A DNA stretch of 64,000 bases, taken from Halomonas litopenaei (GTDB taxonomy: Bacteria > Pseudomonadota > Gammaproteobacteria > Pseudomonadales > Halomonadaceae). The DNA is taken from contig NZ_PXNS01000007.1 of NCBI RefSeq assembly GCF_003045775.1, forward strand, positions 178,603 through 242,602, written 5' to 3'. Within the stretch, counting starts at the first letter, position 1. The number at the start of each line of letters is the position of its first letter. Positions 48,217 through 55,739 of the stretch are shown one piece after another. Below the pieces are notes generated by a model. It was not told the origin of the DNA. It saw only the letters and a program-made list of their open reading frames with translations, and made no database searches. The position numbers were made by a program, and so were the translations under genes.

Positions 48217-48228
48217 ATTGATATCGGT

Positions 48229-48306
48229 GTCTAACGCCGTAAGCAGGCGCGTAAAAACTGGAGCGAAGCGAAGGTTTTTACGTCGCGCTGCCTTACCTTG
48301 TTAGCG
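48229..48306 (-). other. attC site 1 (after higBA)
   Basis: R' GTTAGAC (48235-48229), R'' box GTTAGCG as read on plus (48300-48306), and long imperfect arms: GTAAGCAGGCGCGTAAAAAC pairs with GTTTTTACG-TCGCGCTGCCTTAC around a GGAGCGAAGCGAA loop. Last attC of the array; no further cassette start follows below it. Confidence 0.9.
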
Positions 48307-48597
48307 CTACGATGCCAGCGCACGAAGCACGGTTTCAGGTTCTTTAGCGACGACATTCAATAGCACCAAGGCTGGTCCTTGCGGGGTGCGATCACCACGC
48401 TCCCAGTGACGTAGAGTGCTTACACTGATGCCGAATGCAGAAGCAAATTCGTTTTGTGACATGCCGACTTTAGCTCGAACTTTTTTAACATCCAGCGGGC
48501 CAAATTCATGCACCACGGCTTTGTCGGGCTTTCCTTTGGAAAACTCTATTGCTTCCGTCACCCCCTGTTTAATACTTAAAAAAGAACTAGCCATCAT
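48307..48597 (-). CDS. higA: HigA-like antitoxin (XRE helix-turn-helix)
   Basis: About 96 residues from ATG 48597, which lies inside the end of the toxin gene (an in-frame upstream start at 48639 is possible). Helix-turn-helix VRAKVGMSQNEFASAFGISV, then STLRHWERGDRTPQGPA, typical of antitoxins of RelE-like toxins. It is second in a toxin-first pair, the HigBA order. The upstream toxin has a nonsense codon. Cassette 7 cargo. Confidence 0.85.
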   Translation of the reverse strand: MMASSFLSIKQGVTEAIEFSKGKPDKAVVHEFGPLDVKKVRAKVGMSQNEFASAFGISVSTLRHWERGDRTPQGPALVLLNVVAKEPETVLRALAS

Positions 48598-48928
48598 TGC
48601 CACCATAATGTTTTCGCAAAAGGGCGGTGAATTTCGCAAGCTCGTTTCTCTCTGACTTGCTCAGGTTCGCTTTCTCACCTTTCCCGAATACGGTTAATAA
48701 AAAAAGCGGCATCGTGCCATTGTGGTAGTAGTAAACTACGCGAACACCGCCACTTTTACCTTTTCCTTGCGCAGACCACCTCAGCTTCCGAATCCCTCCC
48801 GTGCCCTGCATGATGTCGCCAGATTGGGAATGAAATGCCAGGCAATTGATAATACTGGCTTTTCCTTCCTCGCTCAGAAGACCCAGTGCTCATTTAAGGA
48901 ATTCGGGTAGCTCAACGATTGCCTGCAT
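48587..48928 (-). pseudogene. higB: HigB/RelE-like toxin, in-frame nonsense codon
   Basis: From ATG 48928 the frame reads MQAIVELPEFLK, then TGA at codon 13 (48892-48890), then continues in the same frame ALGLLSEEGKASIINCLAFH...DIMQGTGGIRKLRWSAQGKG...VVYYYHNG...FGKGEKANLSKSERNELAKF, a complete toxin of this family (113 codons). In relatives I recall Trp-Ala at the stop position, so TGG to TGA is the simplest cause. A restart at ATG 48811 would give only the last 74 residues. Confidence 0.85.
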
Positions 48929-48970
48929 AGCTCCAAAGGTAATCCACTGGATCACCCTTGATCAAGAGGG

Positions 48971-49068
48971 CGCTAACGCCTCAAACACCGGCTTGGCGGA
49001 GTTGGCAGCTTTTTTGGAACAAAAAAGGTGACATCTTTACCAAGTCCAAGAGATTTGACTTGTTATAT
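48971..49068 (-). other. attC site 2
   Basis: R' GTTAGCG (48977-48971) and R'' side GTTATAT (49062-49068). Internal pairing is weaker than in the others, but a GCTTTTTTG / AAAAAAGG arm and CTTGG/CCAAG pairing are present. R'' matches the cassette start at 49644. Confidence 0.78.
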
Positions 49069-49071
49069 ACT

Positions 49072-49527
49072 CTATTTAGAAAAGAAAACATGATCACCTG
49101 ACTCTATTGGTGGTCCTTGCCAGCCCCAATCAACTTTTGTTTTATCGTTTAGAATACTTGGATTTTCTCTTTCAAATTTTAAACGACAGAGATACTTAAA
49201 CCATACAGTTTGAATAGAGCCGCTATCACCACGATTACTCAAATAAGAAAGCATTTCATTTAAATTAAGCGACCTGAATCGCTGACACTCTTCTATAAAT
49301 AGTTTTTGATCATTAGTTTCGGGGTTAATTTTATTTGATGTAAGAGCGCTTAACCATGTTCCATATTTATTAATAATATCAAGCTCGGCTAGCGTAAACA
49401 CCTCAATCTTGCACTGCACTCTATACGGTTTGTTAATTAATGCACGATGTTCCTTAGAATGTGAAACCTTCTCATTTTTTTTCGGAAAAGGTGTTTTTCT
49501 TGATTTACGACTGCTAGTCTCCCGCAT
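49072..49527 (-). CDS. DUF413 (MaoP-like) domain protein, cassette 6
   Basis: 151 residues. Residues about 38-110 resemble DUF413: FTLAELDIINKYGTWLSALTSNK, PETNDQKLFIEECQ and the IQTVWFKYLCRLKF element. The chromosomal relative MaoP of enterics helps organise the Ori macrodomain; a cassette-borne version is unusual. The basic N-terminus and C-terminal SGDHVFFSK are not part of the domain. AT-rich coding sequence unlike the chromosome. Function unknown. Confidence 0.65.
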   Translation of the reverse strand: MRETSSRKSRKTPFPKKNEKVSHSKEHRALINKPYRVQCKIEVFTLAELDIINKYGTWLSALTSNKINPETNDQKLFIEECQRFRSLNLNEMLSYLSNRGDSGSIQTVWFKYLCRLKFERENPSILNDKTKVDWGWQGPPIESGDHVFFSK

Positions 49528-49637
49528 ATCAGGTTTCTCCTCTTTCCTTTAAGCAAGAAAAATGCAGGCAATAACGACTACAAGTACGATTATTAGTGTG
49601 GCTGCTATATTTATACCGAAACTCTAGGCTACCGTGT

Positions 49638-49765
49638 ATATAACGCCGTATTAAGGGGTGAGCAACGCACGACCACTAAACTCAACCTTACCACCATAAA
49701 CACTGAACCCAACCAGAACCAAAAATGCCATGCGTTGGGAGTCCCTCTTGAATGCTTTGTTAGAT
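49638..49765 (-). other. attC site 3 (long)
   Basis: R' GTTATAT (49644-49638), R'' side GTTAGAT (49759-49765). About 128 bases with arms GTATTAAGGGGTGAGCAACGCA and TGCGTTGGGAGTCCCTCTTGAA, the size of Vibrio-type repeats. Confidence 0.9.
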
Positions 49766-50520
49766 TACTTTGCTGCAATGACCTCTTTATTTGACTCATC
49801 CCATATACTCTGAAGCTTATCAAGAGTCGCATTCTCATAATCCAATACAAAAGCATCCATTGTATCGACCTCTTGATGCAAAGCTAAAAGCTTTTCCCCC
49901 TCTTCTTTTGCTAAAGGAACAGAGGTGCCAAAGGGCTCGAAGCGCATATACTGTTCATGTGTTTCACCAAACTGATCAACGTAAGACACAAACAAATACC
50001 TCTGTATTGCACCACCAATACTCTTATTCTCTTCGTTGTATCCTTGACTAAATTGACTAAGGATAGGATCTAGTCTGTTCGTATCAATTATATGCTGCTC
50101 TGAAAAAATGCCTTTGTTTACATCCGTAATATAAGAACTTACTGGAAAATAATTCAAAATCGGGACAACAACACTTTGTAAGAACACCGGTTTTCCGCTA
50201 TTTTCCGGAGTTACAAGCTTCAACTCATTCAGCCTTAAGAAAGCAAAAGGATATGAGTGAAAATCGTACATAACATCCCCAGAATTGCTAATAACTAAAG
50301 TTTCACTCCTTTTCCCATTTTCCGCACTATCGAACCTAAATTCTGCAGAAACTTTCGGTAACAACGCCAATCTACTGATATCCAAGGAGCTAGCAGCAAT
50401 CTGATTGGCTTTTGATGATATATTCAACGCTACAATTGAGACGACTACAGCCATAATTGCAATCATGCTTGAAGCAATAGTTTCAAAAAAAATCTTGTAC
50501 TTTGTTAAAAATTCTTTCAT
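49765..50520 (-). CDS. Membrane-anchored protein of unknown function, cassette 5
   Basis: 251 residues with one N-terminal membrane helix (about 12-35, SSMIAIMAVVVSIVALNIS) and a large soluble domain of beta character (VSAEFRFDSAENG, SYVDQFGETHEQY). The topology resembles small membrane-tethered sensor-like proteins common in cassettes. No family recognised. ATG 50520 lies just inside the cassette start; the stop touches attC3. Confidence 0.72.
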   Translation of the reverse strand: MKEFLTKYKIFFETIASSMIAIMAVVVSIVALNISSKANQIAASSLDISRLALLPKVSAEFRFDSAENGKRSETLVISNSGDVMYDFHSYPFAFLRLNELKLVTPENSGKPVFLQSVVVPILNYFPVSSYITDVNKGIFSEQHIIDTNRLDPILSQFSQGYNEENKSIGGAIQRYLFVSYVDQFGETHEQYMRFEPFGTSVPLAKEEGEKLLALHQEVDTMDAFVLDYENATLDKLQSIWDESNKEVIAAK

Positions 50521-50533
50521 TTTACCTCATGTC

Positions 50534-50605
50534 ATCTAACGCCAAGCTCACCGGTAAATTAGGAGCGTAGCGAGTAATTTATCCGCGTGCAGCTTTTTGT
50601 TAGCT
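50534..50605 (-). other. attC site 4
   Basis: R' GTTAGAT (50540-50534), R'' side GTTAGCT (50599-50605). Arms AAGCT-CA-CCGGTAAATTA and TAATTTATCCGCGTGCAGCTT around a GGAGCGTAGCGAG loop. Confidence 0.93.
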
Positions 50606-50636
50606 TTCCTGCACCGGAACTCAGTAGACAGCTTTT

Positions 50637-53243
50637 TCAAGCCTTGCGTTTCTGTGCCGTCATCTTGCCTCTCTTCTCGATACCCTCTCGCCAAGCGTCC
50701 AATTCCATAATATCAGCAAGTAGTTCGTCGGGGTCTGGAACAGCAATGCCGCCTTGCAGGGCCTTATCATGTGCGTAGTTCGAACACTTGGTCATGCCAG
50801 CGTAGACTTTCGCATAATCGCCATCTTCAACAACGACGCCAGCAAGTCTCTGTGTTTCAACGCCTTTCCGGAACCGAAGGATCACCTCGCGCAAGAGTAC
50901 TTCCTCGACTGCCCGCTCCCACGTCATACGTAGCCGGAAATAAGCATCAACTGTTTGTCTTTGACACTGTTGCTCTTCGCCATCCCTGTGCAGTTTGGCT
51001 ATAGTTTGATGCTGAGCTTTAAGGGCCTTAATCCGCTTACTAGTGCTTTTTCCCTCGAAAGGGAGTTCTGGGTCGGCCACCCCGAATCCCTCAGAACGGC
51101 GTGTCAGGCTCTGTGTAGCAATAGGTACGGTTGCAAGCTTTGCCTCCTCGGCCAGCAGACAGAGGAAATAAATATCATGGGTAAATACGATGACCTGACG
51201 CTGTGCGGCTTCTTGCGCTAGTCGCTTTGCTACGCGTTCACGGCGGCGATGGTCTAGGGAGGACACCGGGTCGTCAAATACAATACCGCCCTTACCATCA
51301 CTTAACCCGACCTCGGCCAAAAAAGAACCTATCGCAATCGCCCGCTGCTCTCCTTCACTAAGAATTTCACCAGGGTTACGACTTTGTGGTAATTCAAGTT
51401 TTAGTTTGTGCAAAGCCTTACCCCTGTCGGAGCGGCTTTGTAGCGAAACGCGAAGCATGCCTACGCCTAACGCCTTGAATTCGCAGTTTAGTGCTTCGGC
51501 TAGCTCTTTGGAGACGACCTTTTCGGCCAATTCTGATGCTTTTCGGGAAATGGAATTTGTCTTGATATCCGACAGGCACTTCTTAAGTTTGGCCTGGTGA
51601 CCCAGTCGGGTCACCGCCAATACCACGGCATCCTTGACCTGACTTAGTCGCACTCGCGCATCTAGCTCAATGAACTGCTTTTGAAGTGCAGCACGCGCCT
51701 TTTCATCGGATGCTATTTCAAGAGTTTCAGCGTCAGCATTCAGCTTGTTAGCTAGCACTTGAAGTTGCGCTGAGGGGTTTCCCAACGCCTGTTCAGTACC
51801 TTCCCATTCGTGGGAGATTACCGCTGCCTTGATGGCTTCCTGGCGAGCGACTAGCGATTTCTCAAAGACTTTGACATCATTCGCGAGTTGCGGGTTCAAG
51901 CCTTCGATCTCACCGTAGGTAACATCGTCAATATTCAAAGTCAGAATGTTCGCGATGAACGGCTTGTACTCTGCGTACAGAGCTAGTCGGCGCTCTTGGG
52001 CGGTTTTCTCTGCCTCGGCTTGAATGAAGGACTCGAAGCGCTGTAAGCGGGCGGCGCCTTCAGCAAGAGGTTGCTGACATAGAGGACAAGGTGAATCGGT
52101 CCCCAGTTCTGGGAAGACCTTGTCCGGATGGGATTCTTCCGCAAACTTTCGGGCGGCGTCGAAAAGCTCACGCCAAGCCTCTCCTCCGGTGCCAGGTAGC
52201 AGACTTTCACTTGCCGTAAACTGCTTAGCTGCGAGTGCGGCGGCTGACTGCGCAGTGCGATAACTGTCTGCCAGCTTACGCAATCTGGTTACCACCGTAT
52301 GATCTACTAGCGCGCCTTTGTTTTTTGCGTTTGTTGCGATGGCGGCAACTCGGCGAGCACGCAAACGCAATTGAGTCGCCTTTTCCTTCGGATTGTTTTC
52401 CTTCAAACTCTTATCTAGAGACGCATGCTGGGCTAAATCTTCCTGCGAAAGTGTCGCCAATGCTTCGATTTGTGCTTTCGTCGTTCTGGCCGATAGTCCT
52501 GAAATCAGTTTGCCAACGGCGGTCTCACCGTGGAGCGGCGCAAAAGCTGTAAGGTCTGCGGCAGACTGCGTATGCTCGGTTTCTATCGCAGTCTTCAGAT
52601 GTTTGCAAACCTTCGCCAATCTCTCGAACACATCTAGCCCGTAAGGCACGTAAGAAAAGTCATCTTCACTATCTAAGTAGGCACGCGCGCAGTGCGAATC
52701 AAAGATCGCGAAAGACGACAGCGTTGCTGGAGCCGCTTTGCCGTCGGACCAGTGCTCATCTTGTACCGAACCATCAATTTTTATTTCGAATACGGCTTCG
52801 GCTTTCCCCGTTTGGCTTGCAGGTAGAGCGGCGTTCGGATAAATTGCTTCCATCTGATCGCGGGCGCGGCATGCGCGCTTGAACACGCGCGAGTATCCTG
52901 ATTTTCCAGAACCGTTGTCACCATATATAACTGTCATCCCATGAGGAATAAACGACAGGCGCTGATTCTCTGCAATCGCGTTGACATGACGCATATTCTT
53001 CATTGCAAGCAGTTCAACGTGAGTTGTGGCTTTCACTGGTGCAGGGATCTGATCTGCCGTTAGGGGGTTGGGATTCCGCCCTTTCGGATCGGGAATACCA
53101 TTCGCAGCTTTGAGTAGTGCAAATAGATCATCTTGGTCTTCTGTTGTTAGGGTCTGTTTAGCCAGCAAACGTGCTACCGCATCACTTTTCCAGGCCGGAA
53201 GACCCTGCGACCAATTCAGTATTTCTTGCAGTAGCGACAACAT
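50637..53243 (-). CDS. SMC-like AAA ATPase with zinc-hook motif (RloC-like), cassette 4
   Basis: 868-residue ATPase split by a long coiled-coil middle. Walker A YGDNGSGKS (107-115), a CPLC pair (386-389) at the tip of the coiled coil like a Rad50 zinc hook, ABC-type signature ILSEGEQRAIAIG (627-639), Walker B GIVFDDPVSSLD (653-664) and H-loop VIVFTHD (His689). The 180-residue C-terminus is helical (WERAVEEVLLREVILRF, KCSNYAHDKA). The architecture recalls RloC and PrrC nucleases and other SMC-like anti-phage ATPases; no nuclease site is certain. A 2.6-kb gene is very large for a cassette. Confidence 0.78.
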   Translation of the reverse strand: MLSLLQEILNWSQGLPAWKSDAVARLLAKQTLTTEDQDDLFALLKAANGIPDPKGRNPNPLTADQIPAPVKATTHVELLAMKNMRHVNAIAENQRLSFIPHGMTVIYGDNGSGKSGYSRVFKRACRARDQMEAIYPNAALPASQTGKAEAVFEIKIDGSVQDEHWSDGKAAPATLSSFAIFDSHCARAYLDSEDDFSYVPYGLDVFERLAKVCKHLKTAIETEHTQSAADLTAFAPLHGETAVGKLISGLSARTTKAQIEALATLSQEDLAQHASLDKSLKENNPKEKATQLRLRARRVAAIATNAKNKGALVDHTVVTRLRKLADSYRTAQSAAALAAKQFTASESLLPGTGGEAWRELFDAARKFAEESHPDKVFPELGTDSPCPLCQQPLAEGAARLQRFESFIQAEAEKTAQERRLALYAEYKPFIANILTLNIDDVTYGEIEGLNPQLANDVKVFEKSLVARQEAIKAAVISHEWEGTEQALGNPSAQLQVLANKLNADAETLEIASDEKARAALQKQFIELDARVRLSQVKDAVVLAVTRLGHQAKLKKCLSDIKTNSISRKASELAEKVVSKELAEALNCEFKALGVGMLRVSLQSRSDRGKALHKLKLELPQSRNPGEILSEGEQRAIAIGSFLAEVGLSDGKGGIVFDDPVSSLDHRRRERVAKRLAQEAAQRQVIVFTHDIYFLCLLAEEAKLATVPIATQSLTRRSEGFGVADPELPFEGKSTSKRIKALKAQHQTIAKLHRDGEEQQCQRQTVDAYFRLRMTWERAVEEVLLREVILRFRKGVETQRLAGVVVEDGDYAKVYAGMTKCSNYAHDKALQGGIAVPDPDELLADIMELDAWREGIEKRGKMTAQKRKA

Positions 53244-53286
53244 CTTCTCCTTTTTATTGGCCGGCCGATTGAGACTCGCTCAGAAA

Positions 53287-53334
53287 AGCTAACGCCGCAT
53301 TCAGCGGCTTGTCCGCTGCAATGCATTGTTAGAG
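53287..53334 (-). other. attC site 5 (short, classic)
   Basis: R' GTTAGCT (53293-53287), R'' side GTTAGAG (53328-53334). Arms GCATTCAGCGG and CCGCTGCAATGC with one extrahelical base. Confidence 0.95.
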
Positions 53335-53927
53335 CACTCTAAACCCCTGCTCTTGAATAACCGAGGAGCGTAGAAACGCCCGAAAAGCGCCTCAAAGAAA
53401 TGCAAATCGGTTACCGCCTGAATGCGCTGAAACCGCTTTCTAAGCTGAGTTGCCGCATCTGTTGCCTGCTGTAAATGCTCCGCATACTGGACTGAGACAA
53501 CATGACCATCACGAAAAGCCTGCTTATTAAAGAACCAATCATATTCGCCATCTACATCCTTCGGCTCCCATTCCGGGACCTGAACGTACTCTCTAAATTC
53601 TCGATATTCAGCAACCAAGCATTTGAATTCAGGTTCCAATATTTGTTTAAGAGGGCCTACAAATTTCAGCTCTTGCCAACCGTCTCCGTGCTTATGTTCA
53701 ATTTCATCGAAAGGCCGAAGCACTGACTCAGGGATTCTTCGAGAACTGTACACACAACTATCGAGTGCCATTATCTGATTCTCCGGAAACTTAGATAATA
53801 TTGCGCCCAATCGCTCGGTGTCTTTTTGATGCTTACTTTCTACAACAGGTCGAAGGAACGCCAGAACTCCAGCTAAAGATCCGACAACAAAGAATGCATC
53901 TTTTAAATAAGGGATCCAACTACTCAT
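53301..53927 (-). CDS. Membrane-anchored protein of unknown function, cassette 3
   Basis: 208 residues. N-terminal membrane helix (LKDAFFVVGSLAGVLAFLRPV), then a soluble helical domain. The last residues, SNNALQRTSR, are translated from the attC itself, a common feature of cassette genes whose stop lies in the recombination site. No family recognised. Confidence 0.7.
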   Translation of the reverse strand: MSSWIPYLKDAFFVVGSLAGVLAFLRPVVESKHQKDTERLGAILSKFPENQIMALDSCVYSSRRIPESVLRPFDEIEHKHGDGWQELKFVGPLKQILEPEFKCLVAEYREFREYVQVPEWEPKDVDGEYDWFFNKQAFRDGHVVSVQYAEHLQQATDAATQLRKRFQRIQAVTDLHFFEALFGRFYAPRLFKSRGLECSNNALQRTSR

Positions 53928-53959
53928 ATGCCTCCTACGATAGGCCTAGCCATGGACTG

Positions 53960-54021
53960 CTCTAACGCCTCAAGAACCGGCGGCGGCTTTTTCGCCGTCC
54001 GCGTTACTTGACTTGTTAAGC
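53960..54021 (-). other. attC site 6
   Basis: R' GTTAGAG (53966-53960), R'' side GTTAAGC (54015-54021). Arms CAAGAACCGGCGGCGGC and GCCGTCCGCGTTACTTG around TTTTTC. Confidence 0.93.
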
Positions 54022-54749
54022 TTCTCCATTCGGATTACGTTCTTTCCCGGAAATATGCCTACCATAATCTCGTGCAACTTCTGTATCAGCATCTCCGACC
54101 GCTTTTCACCGCGCTGAGTAATATCTATTAGTTCAGCGGTAAGACTTTTCATTATTGTCGATGTCCGGTCGCCAAGAACCCTATCGATTTCCCCTAAGCT
54201 TACGGATGAACCACTGACAATGCCCGCAGCTTCCATTGCTGGCTGAACAATATTTAAGTGTATGTGATTTCTTGTTTTCACCGTTTCGGTAAAAATCGTG
54301 AAGAGTTCTTCAAGTTCAGTAAGATCAGTCAATATCTCTGACTTCTTCCCAGAGATCAGAAATGAAATAGAGTCAAAGTCAATTTTCCAATTTGGGTCAG
54401 AGTTCCCAAGTGACGGTTGTATTGCCACATAGGCTGACGGATCGCCAGTATAAGGTTTCAAAAATTGCTTATTGAAACCAGCAATATAGTTGTACACACG
54501 CACGAGCGTAAAAATAGCCCTATTTGCAGATGCCAGATCTATATCATCTTTTCGTTGTTTTTCACGGTCTGCATTAAATTTATAGGCAAAAAACGCACCT
54601 GCGAAGGCGGCAACTAGTGTAGCAACAGCGCCTGCGATCGTCTTGGCATCCAATCCTGGCATAAGCCCAACCGCCAACCCCAAAGAAAAAGACGCTATTG
54701 CTATGAATAGAGTTCTCTCATGATTGCTGGGAAATAGTTTAAAGCTCAT
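53970..54749 (-). CDS. Two-helix membrane protein of unknown function, cassette 2
   Basis: 259 residues with two N-terminal membrane helices (TLFIAIASFSLGLAVGLM and TIAGAVATLVAAFAGAFFAY), followed by a helical cytoplasmic domain (residues about 65-250). The C-terminal SSNADGEKAAAGS is translated from attC6. No family recognised; similar in plan to cassette 3 and 5 proteins. Confidence 0.7.
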   Translation of the reverse strand: MSFKLFPSNHERTLFIAIASFSLGLAVGLMPGLDAKTIAGAVATLVAAFAGAFFAYKFNADREKQRKDDIDLASANRAIFTLVRVYNYIAGFNKQFLKPYTGDPSAYVAIQPSLGNSDPNWKIDFDSISFLISGKKSEILTDLTELEELFTIFTETVKTRNHIHLNIVQPAMEAAGIVSGSSVSLGEIDRVLGDRTSTIMKSLTAELIDITQRGEKRSEMLIQKLHEIMVGIFPGKNVIRMEKLNKSSNADGEKAAAGS

Positions 54750-54762
54750 TACTCTCCCTGAA

Positions 54763-54834
54763 GCTTAACGCCCGCAACACCGGACAATTTGGAGCTCAGC
54801 GGAAAATTGATCCGTGTGCTTGCGCTTGTTAGCA
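54763..54834 (-). other. attC site 7
   Basis: R' GTTAAGC (54769-54763), R'' side GTTAGCA (54828-54834). Arms GCAACACCGGACAATTT and AAAATTGATCCGTGTGCTTGC. Confidence 0.93.
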
Positions 54835-55707
54835 CTAGTTTGCGATGTCTTCATTTTTGATTGAGCTTATATACGACAGCTCCAACTGCTTCCCTTGGGG
54901 GCTTTCCAGTTGGTTAGAAATTGACACCTCAAATTTGAGGCTTGAAACCAGTGCATGAGCTGTACCTACGAGAATGCCTGCGAGAGGATTTGAAAATGCA
55001 GCTCCAACCAGGCCAGCGGTAACGGCCCCATTTTTCACCGAACCATAGTTAAGATCAAGCGAAACTTTTCGACTTGCCAACAATCTGTAACCCCAGCTTT
55101 GCTTCGCAACTTTGTCCAAATCGCTTATTGCTTGTTCCAAACGTTGAATTTGAACTATTTTGGATCGAGGAATATCAGCAGATTTTTATATTTCCAAATA
55201 TAATTCATCTAATGTCGTGCGCAATGCAATTAGCTCATCAGTTCTTTTTAACTTAAATTCCAGGAGTCTATCTAAAGGGACATCTGACTTTGGCACCGGT
55301 AAACAACGGGTTAATTCAAAGTCAGCTGTAATCAAATCTTTAGACATAGAAGCAGGTACAATTAGTTGGTCGCCGCTCTGATGGATAGCCCACTGTCCTG
55401 GGTTGCGATTGGTGAGATTAGCCGAAACTTCAGCGAGTCCTTGGAAATGCATGTTCGCAAGATCACTTCCATTGAAAGTGCCGTTCAGGTTCATTCTGGC
55501 GGTTTCTTTCCTGACAATTCCCGCTCCTTCTAACAGTTGCAAATCATCAGACAAACCAGTTCCAAAAATATTGCTATCGGTTACAACCACCTTATCCCAA
55601 TATAGAGCGTAGTAGCGGCATTTCTCAGGTGGTATGCCGCCTCTCATAGAAACCGAGTCACCCTCGCTAACAATCTCCATTGCTGGAGTAACTATTCCTC
55701 TTTCCAT
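54835..55707 (-). pseudogene. Unknown protein gene with in-frame stop, cassette 1
   Basis: From ATG 55707 a frame of 173 codons (MERGIVTPAMEIVSEGD...LDELYLEI) meets TAA at 55188-55186 and then stays open in the same frame for another 116 codons (KSADIPRSKIVQIQRLEQAISDL...GSVKNGAVTAGLVGAAFSNPLAG...) to 54835. One continuous 290-residue protein broken by a point change (for example CAA to TAA) fits best. The second half holds a small-residue hydrophobic segment. Two independent genes are less likely because the helical pattern continues across the stop. Family not recognised. Confidence 0.72.
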
Positions 55708-55732
55708 ATTTACTCCGAATTTAAGTCATGAG

Positions 55733-55739
55733 TGCTAAC
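55733..55739 (-). other. Start of first cassette (attI or upstream junction core)
   Basis: Core GTTAGCA on the minus strand, matching the R'' of attC7. The sequence beyond it (55740 up) is either attI or non-cassette DNA. Confidence 0.75.

Larger units (their letters stand above)
48229..55739 (-). mobile_element. Integron gene-cassette array, seven cassettes, no integrase in window (CALIN)
   Basis: Seven consecutive units, all read on the minus strand, each a gene (or pair) followed by an attC site. In every unit the R'' box of its attC matches the first bases of the same cassette: GTTAGCG (cassette 7), GTTATAT (6), GTTAGAT (5), GTTAGCT (4), GTTAGAG (3), GTTAAGC (2), GTTAGCA (1, start at 55739). 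This pairing is what a circular cassette requires. An intI gene would be expected above 55740; none is seen up to the window end. Sequence is AT-rich against the chromosome. Confidence 0.93.

Noticed and set aside
47310..48228. ccdAB as an eighth, inverted cassette
   Set aside because: The array's last R' (GTTAGAC) would need a matching R'' GTTAGAC in an attC near 47.5 kb; none is present.
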